Shown: piece by piece, positions 1 to 12,555 of the stretch
Layout: each line of letters starts with the position of its first letter
Numbering within the stretch: position 1 is the stretch's first letter
Origin: Chalara sp. BL73
Taxonomy: Eukaryota > Ascomycota > Leotiomycetes > Helotiales
Length of the DNA stretch: 64,000 nt
Assembly: GCA_918026815.1 (NCBI GenBank)
Contig: CAKJVC010000012.1
Span: 806,001-870,000, forward strand
Direction of reading: 5' to 3'
Made by a program: the position numbers and the translations under genes
Notes under the pieces: model-generated
Seen by the model: only the letters and a program-made list of their open reading frames with translations
The model's database searches: none
Told to the model about the DNA's origin: nothing

Positions 1-1406
1 GGAAGGCACTGGTGAAGTATCGCCAATAGCGGAGAACGAATCCCAAGAATCTCTTGAGCGGCTCACTGCAGCACAGACCGGTCTCAATATGGGAGTACCC
101 CCTATGCCTATGATGCCCCGGATGTCATCATACAATGATAGTGATACATTGGGTTCAGACGAGTCAACATTGAAGGCATTGGAGCGGCCGACGTCTGTTC
201 AAAGTGTTGCCCAGCGCAATGTTCGTCGTTCTGGAGGATTAGGTCGAATGAAGTCCATTCGTGAGGTTGCAAGAGGGGCCCATGAAGCGAACAAGCGGTT
301 CACAGCCCCAGTTCAGCCCGGCCAGCCGTCTAGCACCATTCTTCGCCGAAAGAGTACAAAAATGTTTGGTGCTAATATAGTTCAAATCAAGCCTCAACGC
401 GGAAGTATGATACTTCCTCAAATACCGCAAGACATCTTGCCAAAACGTCAGGCGACCTTCAGATGGTTCAAGGGTCAACTCATTGGAAAAGGAACATACG
501 GGCGTGTCTATCTTGGAATGAACGCTACCACCGGAGAATTCTTGGCTGTCAAGCAGGTTGAAGTTAATGCAAAAGCTGCTGGAAATGACAAGGAGAAGAT
601 GCGCGAAATGGTGGCTGCCCTGGATATTGAGATTGATACAATGCAGCACCTCGACCATGTCAATATTGTCCAGTATCTTGGTTGCGAGCGCAAAGAAACG
701 TCCATCAGCATTTTCCTAGAATACATTTCAGGTGGAAGTGTTGGAAGTTGTCTTCGAAAGCACGGCAAATTTGAGGAGATTGTAGTCAGCTCCTTGACTC
801 GACAAACACTTGCTGGCCTCGCCTATCTCCATCGAGAAGGCATTCTGCACAGAGATCTCAAAGCCGACAACATCCTGCTCGATTTAGATGGAACATGCAA
901 GATCTCAGATTTTGGAATATCAAAGAAGACAGACAACATCTACGGAAACGACAAGACGAACTCCATGCAAGGTTCCGTGTTCTGGATGGCGCCTGAAGTT
1001 GTCCGTTCGCAAGGCCAAGGTTACTCTGCCAAGGTTGATATTTGGTCCCTTGGATGCGTTGTACTAGAGATGTTTGCTGGCCGAAGACCGTGGAGTAAAG
1101 AAGAGACTGTGGGTGCTATCTACAAGCTTGGTAGCTTGAATGAGGCCCCACCTATACCTGAGGATGTGTCAAAAGTTATCAGCCCATTGGCAATTGCTTT
1201 CATGGCTGATTGCTTTACTATGTAAGTTGCCTTCCACTGCTCTTCCAAAATTATACAACAGCCTACTGACAAGAAACAGAATACCCTCTGAGCGACCTAC
1301 AGCCGACACGCTCCTATCCCAGCATCCATTCTGCGAACTCGATCCTAATTACAATTTCCTAGACACGGAACTCTACGCTAAAATCCGAGGCGCGTATTCT
1401 GCATAA
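1..1406 (+). CDS. BCK1: BCK1-type MAPKKK, 5' end outside the window
   Basis: Serine/threonine kinase at the top of the cell-wall-integrity MAP kinase module, phosphorylating the MAPKK. The reading frame is already open at base 2, so the long N-terminal part is missing. Exons are 2-1221 and 1280-1406; the 58-bp intron has a GTAAGT donor and an ACAG acceptor. Seen: a low-complexity basic linker, then the kinase domain starting RWFKGQLIGKGTYGRVYLG, the AVKQVEV lysine, HRDLKADN catalytic loop, DFGIS, MAPEVV and a final helix ending in AKIRGAYSA. The kinase domain at the extreme C-terminus and the GKGTYGRVYLGMN wording fit Bck1/MIK-1 rather than Ste11. Without the intron the frame would stop at 1225, inside the last kinase subdomain. 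Confidence 0.88.
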
Positions 1407-2355
1407 AATTATTTCTTTATGCTTCTTTGCCTTTTCCATCACTAGCCTGCGAGCAGCAACAGCCACTATTTTTATATCTGAAAAGGGTCCTGGGGACAAG
1501 GTTTTACGAGATAACGACTTGGCTATTTATTTTCTGGATGTGTGTAAACGTATATGATACCTTTCGGCTGGCTATGCAAGGAAGCATTATTTTTGGAGAG
1601 CGCAAAGCGAGGTGTGGGAGAACATTTTATACTTTGGGTCTCACGCTCCGTGATATGAGCATAGGGTTTAACATGTATGGCTATATAAATCTTGAAATGA
1701 AAAATCATGTGAATGAGATGAGGTTTTTCTTTGGATATATGTAAGCAACTTAATATTATGAGGAAACACTTTTAGAAGCGGAAGCGGCAGGACCTTTCGG
1801 CAAACCTGTCTCGTCTCTTGCTAGCAGAAGATCGAATTGTTCTGAGAAACCTGCACGTTGTGGCAGGACTTACTTTTCGCACAGTAACTCATACAGGAAA
1901 CATCCAAATATGTAGGCTCAATTCCCCCCCTCAGCAGAGACATGCCATCATAAATCGGCACCTTAAACACACCTTAAACACATTGTACACCTGGGGAAAA
2001 TATCTGCGCATGTTTCAGGATTTAAATAGATTCCTTGACCTCGAGATTTAGATTCATAAAAGACGATGTCAGACCAAAACGAAGATGGGAAGGTTGCTTC
2101 GAAGGCAAATACTAGAAGTGAATTTCAGAGGAAATAGAACTCCCCGCTTCTATATACTAAAAGCCGTAGCCCCATCGCCACCCCTCCCCAAAACCGAGCC
2201 TGAACTGAAACCCAGGGTATATTAATCATACAACCATATCATCGCATTTCACTCCATAAAGCCATAGTCTACCTCCTTTCAACCGTCAAGAAAGCAACAA
2301 ATGCCAAGCAGTACATCCACAAACCTAGATATCAAGTCTCAAGCAATTTATGCGT
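1407..2355. other. Intergenic, convergent 3' ends
   Basis: Lies between the 3' ends of the MAPKKK and the Slm1-like gene. It holds only short chance ORFs without family resemblance, and presumably both 3' UTRs. I see no RNA gene or repeat. Confidence 0.5.
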
Positions 2356-5094
2356 TTAGGCAGGCCCGGATTTGGGATACTCCCCGGGAACATGAAGTTG
2401 ACTAATGCTAAAATCGCTCGTGTTCGTTTGTTTGCTATTCAGAACTGGTCGCTCAAGTGGTGCCGTAGACGCCACGGTTGATGTACCAAGGGAAGAATCG
2501 CTTATAATACTAACGTTTGCAGCGCTGCGGCCACCAGATATGATATTGTCATCCGCAGCAATAGAGATGGCATCTGGAGCGGCAATGAGTTCAGCTTCGC
2601 GAGCGGCTTGCTGTTCGTGATGTGCTGGGATGTCAGGTGCTGCAATCGCAGAAGCCTCGAGTGCGGCGAGGACTTCCTCTTGCTTATTTCCGATTGGGGT
2701 CGTAGATCTCTCTTGGACTTGCAGCTCTTGATGTCGTTTCTCGTCGTCTTGTTTCTGTTGTCCATAATATGCTGTGCCGATTGTACCAACCGCGGCTCCT
2801 CCTAGACCTGCTGCTGTTTTCTGACCAGTAGTATAGTTGTCGATCTGCTCAACGGAGTGAGTTTGAGCAGATTTGTCAAGTGGTTGGGAAGTATACGGGT
2901 TAACCTGGTCCTCTTTTGCGTATTGATTGACCATTGCCGCATGGCTCGGCGAGTTCAAGTCGTTCTGCTCCGAATATTGGTGACCGACGTTGTTACCTGA
3001 TGGATTACTGCCTGGCAGGTTTCCTGCCGCACTCCCTAGATCGCGATCTTGGTTGATAGAGCTTCCACTAGAAGGCGAAAGAGGAGCCTGTAAGCCGCGC
3101 TGAATGGATAGTTCACTTGGGAATCTCCCACCTTGGGGTCGTGGTGCTTGGCCAACGTCCTGCTTCGATCCTTGGGTAATGATTGCCGAGGCCGTAGTAG
3201 AGAATGGCTCCTCGTCCTCTTCGTCTAAGCCGTCGCTGCTGACGGATCCGGCTTTCTGTGATGATCCACTGATGCTGCGAGCGTGTTGGCGCACAAATGC
3301 GTTTCGCTCTTGCGGAGATTTTTCGGTTAAAGCTTTGATATCCTCGTACTGAAGATATCCTATTAGCGTATATATCCAACGATATACTCTGGCTCACGTA
3401 CCCATGCAATCATTGTTTCATATGACTCCGCACGAAAAACCCATGAGTGTCCACGATGCATCGAACCAGTTTGGCGACCTTTGAGCATGAATTTGTTGGA
3501 AGAGCTGCCAGGATTCGAATGGGAGCCGAGTTTCTGTTCTGGTAGATAAAGAGACATAACAGGGGCCTGGGTCTTGTCCGCGGACTTGAACTCGTGGAGA
3601 TGAGTAGGAGAAAGCACATACCTAATCAGTTAGTTTACCGTAACTAAAGCATAAAGCCAAACGAAAGAACATACCAGCCAGCAGTGTAGCTTTTAAGGTA
3701 TTTTCCTTTCCTCTCTAACAAGCCTGCCCTTACTTCTTGAACCCTTTTTGACATTAGTAGTGCGGTCTCCATATATGCTGAGCACTTACAGTTCGTTATC
3801 GCGCCCGGGATAGTGGATGTATTGAGCCTCCCGAACCGGAATTCGAGGATCGACAAAATGCTCGTCCTTTTCAATAAATGATATCCACTCGTGGTCTCTG
3901 GGCATCGCAATTGGGCCAGTACGAAGCTCCTCTGCAGCACCGTATGCACCATCTGCTTCACGCTTCAAAATGCCTGCATAGGCATTGTATGACTTCTGGA
4001 TCTCGCCTACAACAATCGTCTCTAATTGCCGTCCTGAGTTCTCGAGGTTGAGATACGCCTAGAGAGATCAGTTATACACCAGTTTCGCGTAGACGTTGCA
4101 CTTACATTGTGAAGATAATTCTCTTCATCAAGCTGTCTCTCGACCTGGCGATCAACCGCAAGCTTGAGAAGATATGGATCCTGTCTACCAGTCATTGCAG
4201 CAGGATCAACATCAGACTGGCCTAACCCATCCTGAAGCTGCTTCACAGCAGCTCTTGTCTTCTCCATCTCCTTATCAACAGAATTCTTGAAGTCGCCGCT
4301 CAGGTTCTTAATTTCCTTGATCTTCTGCGAGAGATCAGACCGCAATCCTGTCAAAGCCATAATGACATCATTCTCAATGTCTCTCGATTTATTCGCTTCT
4401 AGAATGGCGGTTTTGTGATATCCTCGCAAAATCTGGAGAGCATCATCGATTCCATTAGATGCAAGAAGGCTCGGTGGTGAGGTGGTGTTATTGATTACAT
4501 TGGAGACCTTCAACAGGCTCTTCGCCCTGTGATCATAGCTTCCTTGTATCTCCCGAAAATATGTGATAAGATCCTTCAGAACCTTACGCCAAGCTAACCA
4601 GGAGCTGTTAACAAACAATTTACAAGTAATTGTTATTTCGTACCTTGGAATCTGTTTGCCAGAATTTCCGTGGGGTTGCCAGTAGTAGGGACCGGTGAGT
4701 AGAAGGCACTTCGCATCTCATCCGCGTCCCCAGAAGTCTGCAGTGCCAAACTGCGAACACTCCCAGCCCTCGAACTGCGTCTGCTGCCACTTCTACGCAA
4801 GCTAGAGCTTTTCTTCAATGATGCTTTCTTCTTAAGTGTGCCACCACGGGAAGGAAGCAGTGCCTCGCCCTGCGACATGACGGAATTGGAGCGGTGCATG
4901 GTTGGGCCATCAACAATGGATTCTCCACGCTGCGATGCATCCCAGTCCTCGTGGAATCTGCCGTACTGTGTTGAGGCAGCTCCATCTTCTGCTGCTGCAA
5001 GATGTGATGGTTGGGCTGGAGTGCTGTTTAGGCCATATCCTCTGTCCCCGTAGCTTGCATCAGGAGGTGGAACTCCTCCATTCGCGACGGACAT
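2356..5094 (-). CDS. SLM1: Slm1-like PH-domain protein (TORC2 / plasma-membrane signalling)
   Basis: Six exons on the minus strand: 5094-4644, 4593-4106, 4058-3790, 3743-3675, 3621-3402 and 3348-2356, with five introns of 46-53 bp and all phases agreeing, giving 829 residues. The N-terminus (MSVANGGVPPPDASYGDRG) is disordered and Ser/Arg rich. An F-BAR-like coiled region follows (FQAWRKVLKDLITYFREIQ onwards, about residues 148-360). Then comes a PH domain (LLERKGKYLKSYTAGWYVLS to ESYETMIAWYEDIKALTE) and a long Ser/Gln-rich tail. Family knowledge: Slm1/2 bind PI(4,5)P2 and report membrane stress to TORC2 at eisosomes. The first intron has two candidate acceptors; only the second keeps frame and gives the family-like FQAWRKVL junction. 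Confidence 0.85.
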
Positions 5095-6386
5095 GATGTC
5101 CTTGTATCAGCTCGGTCGGTCTGTATAACGGTTTCTATGTTAGAGAGCAATCATGAAGGAGAGTTTGGGAGTGCTAAGAAGAGCGAGGTTGACGGACAAT
5201 TTGCAGGGGCGAGCAGGATCGACTTTGGAATCTGCTTTGTGGATGTTTATTAAGGTTACCAGCTGGGTTCAGAGCGATAGTGCTAAATCTCGCTAGGAGA
5301 TGAGACGATATTGTGATATGGAATGTTTGATACCTATCAGACACAATGCGTGAATCGAGACTTCTTGTTGTGATTCTCCTTTACGCTGAATGTCCCCTTT
5401 CGCTGCGTTGGCGGAATTTCAGGATATGGTGCAGATGAGGTTATGGGGAGGAGTTCGTGGACGTGCAGTTCTGTGCTGCTCTGGGTTTTGGGGTTTCATG
5501 ACGTAGACCTCACCAGCCAGGGAAGGCTCATCAAATTCAGCGAATAACAGAAATGCAACTAGTACGGAACAGCAACATGCCAATTTTATCTTTCAATATT
5601 ATATCAAATCAAGCTACGGGGTCAGCTAACCTTGCCTCCTTTTTCAGGATTAGATTACTTTTTTGGCTCATTTAATTTGCTGGAACTGAGCAGGATGTCC
5701 ATTCGCTGGGAGAAGTATAACCTACTTACCAACCGACTAACCAGTGATTGCGATTCTAAATGTCCAAGCCGCAGCCAGCAGCACATGAAATGCAAAAATG
5801 CAAAATACAACAAGCACTGGGTGGTGTTTCGTGGCCTCAGCTTCTGACCTGTGGCTATGGCTGCTGCACAAGCACGCTAGACTGGAATGGCCACCGCTAG
5901 CTTCCTAGGGGAATCCAATGTGGACACTTACTGGCGCTCGACGATGTGCAGCTTCATTGGTTGTGAAGACGTCAGTGTAGATCTCATCTCGAGAAAGTGA
6001 TCTGCAAGCCAATCTCGAACTAGCAAACTCTGCCATGAAGAGAGTGTACAGTATATCTTCATTTGTCGAGCTCATTACTGCGTGCGGCGTTGCGGTAACA
6101 CCGAACACACAAATACTACATACAGATGCGTTGAGAAAGAAGATCATCTCGGGCTGAAATGAAGGTGGAGGTTCGGCTCAATGGCAAGTTGACATCATCT
6201 ATATAACGAGTTGGGACAACTGTAAATTGCACACTTCACCATATCTGCACAGCATCCCGGCAAGATGGATTCCCCCTCTTTTACGCTTCATGACATCTAC
6301 TATGCTTATAAACTACGTGGTATATACACAACTTTTGTGCTTGACCTTACACCACCGTCTTCATTTAAGTAAATGCATCAATCCTC
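5095..6386. other. Intergenic, Slm1 promoter side and THS1 3' side
   Basis: About 1.3 kb upstream of the Slm1-like start and downstream of the threonyl-tRNA synthetase. Short ORFs on both strands show no domain and no conserved-looking splice pattern. I see nothing else. Confidence 0.45.
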
Positions 6387-8802
6387 TCATGCTTTCACCT
6401 CCTCTGTTTTGGCTGCGGGCTTCGCCTCTCCTGGAAATGGATTATATGATCCCCGTTCCTTCAATAATGAGCTGAGTTTATCAACCGCAACTTGTAGGTC
6501 GACTGGCTGTCCGCGGTCTTGACTCGAGGTGTCGTCACGATATCGCACGTTGACCTGCCGGCCTTTTTCCTCCTCTGCACCCACGACTTCAAAGTTATTA
6601 GTAAACAAACACAGTATGTGACTCTAATCTGAGAAGTTGAAAGAAGGCTAGCTTACCAAAGATGAAATTGTATTGAGACAATTGTCCAGTGCGGATCTTT
6701 TTAGGCAGGGTATTGCCGCTCAGGTCAATATCAACATACATTTGCTGTTTCTTGAAAATCTTCTGCACCTCCTTTGCATATTCATAGAATCCAACGCCAA
6801 CAGGGACAATGAGAACCTGTCTCGGACTTAGCCAGAATGGCCACTTGCCGGCGAAATGCTCGATCAAGATTCCCAAAAATCGTTCCATGCTTCCTGCCAT
6901 AGCACGATGAATCATAACGGGTCTAGCACAACCAGGAGTAAGTGGCTTGATCACTCTCTCCTTCTTCACGGGCTCCACGCCTTTGACAGTGGGCTCCTCC
7001 TTCTTTTTTAGCTCCTTGACTTTGGGCTTCGCTTCTTCGTCTCCCGACTTCTTGACTACCTCGTTACTCATATACTCAAGACCAAAGTTTTGAGGTAGCT
7101 GGAAGTCAAGTTGTATAGTAGCGCACTGCCACTCTCTTCCTAAGCAGTCATCGATAGAAATGTCGATTTTCGGACCATAAAAGGCCCCATCACCCTCATT
7201 CAACTCCCAAGGCGATCCTCCTGGACCAGCACTGAATTCGTCCAAGGCTTCTTTGAGCTTTCCTTCGGCCATATCCCAGGTCTCAATCTTACCCATGAAC
7301 TTCTCTGGGCGGGTAGAGAGCCTTAGCTTGAAAGACATGCCTAGGAGACCATAGATGCTATGTAGGAAATCGAACAAATCCGTGATTTCGTCCTTGATCT
7401 GATCCTCTCGGCAGAAAATGTGAGCATCATCTTGTTGGAATCTCCGAACTCTGGTCAAGCCTGACAAAGCTCCCGACGCTTCGTTCCGATGAAGAACACC
7501 GAAGTCAGCAACCCGCCATGGCAACTCATGGTGACTTCTGACACGGTGATCAAACATCAGACAATGTCCAGGGCAGTTCATGGGCTTCAACGCAAATTCT
7601 TCCTTGTCTACCTTGAGAGTAAACATGTCATCTTTGTAGTGATCCCAGTGCCCTGAGGTCTTCCATAGGTCAGAGTTGTACATGTTTGGCGAATTAACCT
7701 CGTTGTAATCACGCTCCATATATTGCTCCCTAATAAGTGCCATGACCGCATTGACAATTCGAGTACCGTGAGGCAGAATGAAAGCCGATCCTGGAGAAAG
7801 TTCATGAAAGAAAAATAGTTCTTGGTCTTTACCAATCTTTCGATGATCACGTAGTGCAGCCTCCTCAAGAAACTTCTTATGTGCAGCCATCTGTTTCTTA
7901 TCCGGGAAAGAAATGCCATATATCCGTTGGAGCGAGTCATTGTCCTTGTTTCCCAAGAAATACGATGCCGAATTCTTCAAAATAGCAAACGTCTCGATCC
8001 GGCCAGTATTGGGTACATGTGGCCCTCGACACAAGTCAATAAGAGGTCCGTTACGATATACGGTGGTGAATGCCCCGTCCGCTATCTTGTCCTTGATAAT
8101 GTGCTGCTTGTATTTGTTGTCTTTAAACATTTCGAGGAGATCGTCCTTCGACAGCACTAGTCTTTGAAAAGGCTGCTTCTCCTTGACGATTTTGCTCACC
8201 AGAGTCTCAAGAGGCTTCCAATCCGACTCAGTGACCGCAGCTCCTCCTGGCAGACCCATTTCATAATAGAAACCATTCTCAATTGGTGGCCCAATGCAGA
8301 GACTGCACCCAAATCGTCTTTCAGACGCCTCTCCCAAAATGTGTGCGCTCGAATGCCAAAACACTTTCTTGCCATCTGGGTCGTCAAAGCTTAGCAGTTC
8401 GAGTTTGCAGTCTGCCTCAAGAGGTCGTTCTATATCCCAAAGCTCATCACCATTAATTCTAGCCACAACAGTACGCTTGAGCAGACTGGATGAGATACCC
8501 TTAGCAATTTCTGCCGGGGTAATCTCCCATGCCTTGCCCAATTTGACGCTGCCATCTGCGAGGGTAATGGTAATATCGTTGCGTGGCTTCGCAGCAATGT
8601 CGGCGTCCTGCTTAGCCTTCAGTCTGTCAAATACTTGAATGCGATGAGAGATGAATTGGGGTTCTGGGTCCAGTTCCAAAGGCCCAGCATCTGCCCCTCC
8701 ATCCCCTCCCTTCTCCTTCTTGGCCTTTGGTTTTTTCTCTCCAATGGCTACTTTCTTGACGCCATCAACGACTGAGTCGACTGCTTTCTGTGCTTTCTCC
8801 AT
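6387..8802 (-). CDS. THS1: Cytosolic threonyl-tRNA synthetase
   Basis: Charges tRNA-Thr. Exons 8802-6657 and 6586-6387, with a 70-bp intron whose removal joins IF to [18 protein letters not shown] in the anticodon-binding domain; 781 residues. Seen in order: Lys-rich N-terminal extension, TGS domain, editing-domain [10 protein letters not shown], the CRGPHV segment, class II motif 2 ([20 protein letters not shown]), motif 3 ([16 protein letters not shown]) and the C-terminal anticodon-binding domain. No mitochondrial targeting sequence is evident, so the product is probably cytosolic. Odd: a charged Lys/Glu-rich insertion of about 40 residues (encoded near 6946-7065) interrupts the catalytic core between the QLDFQLPQ strand and motif 3. 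Confidence 0.95.
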
Positions 8803-9207
8803 ATTGGAAGTATTTTGAAGTAGTGTTGTGCTCTATTTGTGATTTGAGGGGCGCACTGAAGTGTTTGGTGTTTGGTGACTCCTCCAGACCCTGGGCGGTG
8901 AGTAACAGTTGAAATGACCCAACAGGCGTCCCTGGCCTTTCGAAATTAACCCGTCTTATAATCAAAAAGCAAATTGAGCGACCTAGTAGTCAATTCACAA
9001 TAGCAAGAAAATAACATCAAACTGCTCAATCCTGGGATCAATTCTGGAAATGTGTTGAGAAAGATCAGGCACAATTATGGAGGGGCAAGGCTGGACACTC
9101 AGACCAATTAGATTGTGGCACTACCGAGCAGAAGTGCCTGGGGTAATTATTTTTTAGAGCTTCAAGAAAATCCTCAATATTTCAAAACCTACACCAAAAG
9201 CACAACA
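8803..9207. promoter_or_regulatory. Divergent THS1/GAR1 intergenic promoter region
   Basis: A 405-bp gap between two head-to-head growth-related genes, one for tRNA charging and one for snoRNP function. A shared or overlapping promoter is inferred from position only. I see no unambiguous TATA element. Confidence 0.45.
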
Positions 9208-9948
9208 ATGTCGTTCCGTGGCGGTTCACGAGGTCGCGGCACAGGCGCAAACTCTGGAGGATTTGGAAGCAGAGGCGGACGAGGTGGTGGTGGCTTTGGA
9301 GGTGAGCAAATGAAGGGGATTTAATGTGCGAAAAATGCTGATAGATGCCAGGTCGTGGTGGATTCCAGCAGAGCGGTCCTCCAGATACTGTTCTTGAGAT
9401 GGGCACCTTCCTGCACGCTTGTGAAGGGGAGATTGTCTGCGAATCGATCAATACGAAAATCCCATACTTCAATGCGCCCATCTACCTTCAAAACAAGACA
9501 TCAATCGGCAAAGTCGACGAGATCCTAGGTCCTATAAACCAGGTCTATTTCACTAGTATGCTGTACTAATACCGTAAATTTAAACATTGTTAACAAGCAT
9601 ACAGTCAAGCCAACAGAAGGCATCCAAGCAACCTCATTCAAATCCGGCGACAAGTTCTACATCGGTGGCGACAAGCTTCTTCCCTTAGAAAAATTCCTAC
9701 CTAAGCCCAAGCCTCCCCCAGGAGCACCTAAACCCAAGCGGATCGGCGGTGCGAGAGGAGGTAGAGGCGGAGCAGTCAGAGGTGCCCGTGGAGGCGGAAG
9801 GGGTGCACCAAGAGGCAGAGGCGGATTCAGTACTGGCGGAAGAGGCGGCCGTGGAGGAAGTGGTTTTTCGAGGGGCGGAAGCGGTGGTTTCTCAAGGGGC
9901 GGTGCGAGAGGTGGCTCAAGGGGAGGATTCTCGCGCGGCCGTGGTTAG
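9208..9948 (+). CDS. GAR1: H/ACA snoRNP protein Gar1
   Basis: Structural subunit of H/ACA ribonucleoproteins that guide rRNA pseudouridylation in the nucleolus. Exons 9208-9301, 9352-9555 and 9605-9948 give 213 residues. The fold core ([19 protein letters not shown] ... [20 protein letters not shown] ... [19 protein letters not shown]) is flanked by Gly/Arg-rich (GAR) tails at both ends, the classic layout for this protein. The start ATG sits in an ACAACAATG context. Both introns are about 50 bp and phase-consistent, and the second splice restores VYFTIKPTEGI. The GAR tails are likely arginine-methylated, by analogy. Confidence 0.95.
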
Positions 9949-10899
9949 AATTACAATTATCTACCCTTTTGTAGAGTTTCGGCGTTCGGTCTGTATATGG
10001 TATGGCTGCTGCCAGGTTTGCGTTAAAAATGGATCAGCTTTAGATTCCACCCTTACAAGCCCACACTCTTACGAAGCACCATCATGTTGGTGCATCTAAT
10101 GAGTGTTTTCAGCTTTTGTAGATGGGGCCTGATGTGATGGACTAAAATCGTCCATGTTATTCACTTGCAAGAATCGAAAGTCAGCCATGCAAGCGCAGGT
10201 ACACCTTTTCACTCAATTATTTATGGAGATAATAAATACAGAAATCCAATCGAGTGTTACGGAGCCTGCCTTTTGACATGAACTCTATCAACCTTTATGC
10301 AGAATGGCTTCTTTTAGTTTAAGCTGACTTCTGTTTTATTACAAATGGGCAGAGTTCTAGATAATCCGGTCTATTATAAAGTTAACTCCCCTCCCCCTTT
10401 GTCATATTTCTTTGTATAAATAGTCCATCTCATGCTAGATTCTTTACGATTCACGTTAGAAAACTCCAAACTGAGTTCCTAGTACATTCGAATATACTGG
10501 AATCGACTTTCTCAATAGCCTTACAGGTACGGGCTTGGTCTTATACATAGAATGAAGATGAGAAAGCAGCATGTCTCCAGAGTCTCATCCTTCAATCTGA
10601 TGTACGATCGCCCACGCTCTTATACACGGCTCCATATTATCGCTTTGCTAATCTTAGAAGTATCGACGATGCACCTTTAGAGCACAAGGTGCATGACAGC
10701 GTTCCAAAATTCGCGGGTAAGACAAGGCAAGATATGAGAAGAGGGTCATGATTTTCGTGTGCGTTCTCAATCATTTCAACGCACGAGCGCTATGACCGCA
10801 CGCAATGTTCTAGTCATCATCCATAACCCATATTACCCACCAATCCATACCTCTTTTAAGCGCCCAATTGCCTCGCCTAATTTACTTCTATTCCAATAC
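9949..10899. other. Intergenic, convergent 3' ends
   Basis: Lies between GAR1 and the phosphatidylserine synthase. A Gly/Arg-coding overlap frame runs a little past the GAR1 stop, but no independent gene is visible. No RNA gene recognised. Confidence 0.45.
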
Positions 10900-11776
10900 C
10901 TATGGTTTAGGAATATGTATGCTCTTGCTTGTCATCATAACACCCCAAAGTACAAACAGCAATACAACAGGATGGAACTCGAATACAGTCCCTTGAGCCC
11001 AGATTCCCAATGGCAGGTTATCCAAAGTCCAACCCTTGCTGACCCAGTACGCCATTAAGCTAGCGATCGATAATGATGTAGGGATGGGGGTGCCTTCGAA
11101 GTATTTGCTTTTTCCGGTAGCGTCCTTGGGTACATTTGCTACGGTGATGTTGAAGCGTGCGAGTCTGGTGAGACCACAGAGGACGAAGAAGGTGAGGAAG
11201 AAATGGTCGACGGGAGTGCGTAGGCCGATTGCGAAGGCGGCGGCGGCTGGAGACATGCCAAACGAGATCTAGATTTCAGTTAGTAAGATGATCTCAGATA
11301 GAAATGTGAGAGATATGGACCAAATCTGCCAATGAATCTAGTTCCTGGCCCATAAGACTACTCTTCTTTCTCCATCTCGCAACCTTGCCGTCCATGAAGT
11401 CAAAGAATAGGCCGAAAGGCATGAATGCAAGAGCCGCCCACAAGTTTCCGTACGCGGAGGGAGGACCCAGACAGTACCGCATCGATGCGAAGATAGACAT
11501 GACACCACAGAAGCCTGTGGTAATTTGAGTATGTCGTTGTAGGAGTGGGAGATGATGGGTTATACCATTGAGTTCAGTGATGAGATCAGCAAGATGCAGC
11601 ATCTTAATCATAGAGAAATGTCCCGAGTTTTCCTGCAAAAGCTGCTTCTGTTTCTCCTCTCCAGCTATAGCTAGTCAGCAATATATCAAACAGCTTTCCA
11701 GCTCTGGCATGGACAGCCTACTATTCGAATCTTTTGCAACATCACCATTGGATTGTATCTTTCTTTGCGTAGCCAT
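10900..11776 (-). CDS. CHO1: CDP-diacylglycerol-serine O-phosphatidyltransferase
   Basis: Makes phosphatidylserine from CDP-diacylglycerol and serine in the ER membrane. Exons 11776-11722, 11664-11566, 11514-11321 and 11268-10900, 238 residues. The CDP-alcohol phosphotransferase motif is complete: DG-x2-AR-x8-G-x3-D-x3-D in [13 protein letters not shown] followed by GQELDSLAD. Hydrophobic segments run to the C-terminus ([28 protein letters not shown]). The third intron uses a weak GTCCAT donor, but its removal gives the expected [12 protein letters not shown], so I keep it. The short polar N-terminus ([12 protein letters not shown]) matches fungal enzymes; length is somewhat short for the family. 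Confidence 0.9.
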
Positions 11777-12555
11777 TTTCACCTGTCTTGAAAGAAGACA
11801 AAGTTGTGAAACGATTGAATTAGGTACTAATGTGTAGGAATACGGAGCTGGGTTATTTTAGAGCAGAATTATCTCTGTAAGTAGGTTGAGAGCAGTCGAA
11901 GCTTGAAAGTGTGAAGGAGCGCGAGAGCGGTCGCCTTTTCTTGGCCTTGGTTTTCTTCAGAATCAGATGGACGTCATTCACAGCCACAATCGCCCCTAGG
12001 GTGGCTGGAGGCTTAGCCAATAGTGACAGCTATGTTTACGACAACCCGAGTCAGGGATTCAATTCATATTGGAGAGGAGAGAGTGTGAGAGAGTCTGACA
12101 TGGAGTATAATTGAAATAATCATTTAAATACTCTGAGAAGTGACTTTCCTTAACGCAGTAAAAGCATCATCAACGTCATCAATATCATCAATCATTATCA
12201 GAATAACGATACTTAGTAATCGAGACGAATTTATCCAACATAAAATGCACGTGATGCATGGACATTGCTATAGCAATAGCTTTCTATATCTACACTTGTC
12301 ATTATCATAGCTCATGGCTACGCTCCCCATGTAACGCCAGTTGTCGAAGATGCTCGTGTCCTTCCGTCCGACCTATGAGATGCAGCCGCCATCCTGTTGC
12401 GCAGATTCGTAGTTTCAAATGTACTAGCGCTGGGATCGATGCCCGTGATTCCATGCCTTCCATCGATGTCCAATCATTACAAATTATACAATGCGCCGTC
12501 TACGCGATCTCCTGTAATGCCCAATGTTCCTTAATGTGTCCACGAACAACTCACC
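11777..12555. other. Intergenic, CHO1 promoter and metallopeptidase 3' side
   Basis: Upstream of CHO1 and downstream of the metallopeptidase. It contains a short ATC-rich stretch near 12165-12205 (imperfect ATCATCAACGTC repeats). No UAS or RNA gene could be recognised with confidence. Confidence 0.4.
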
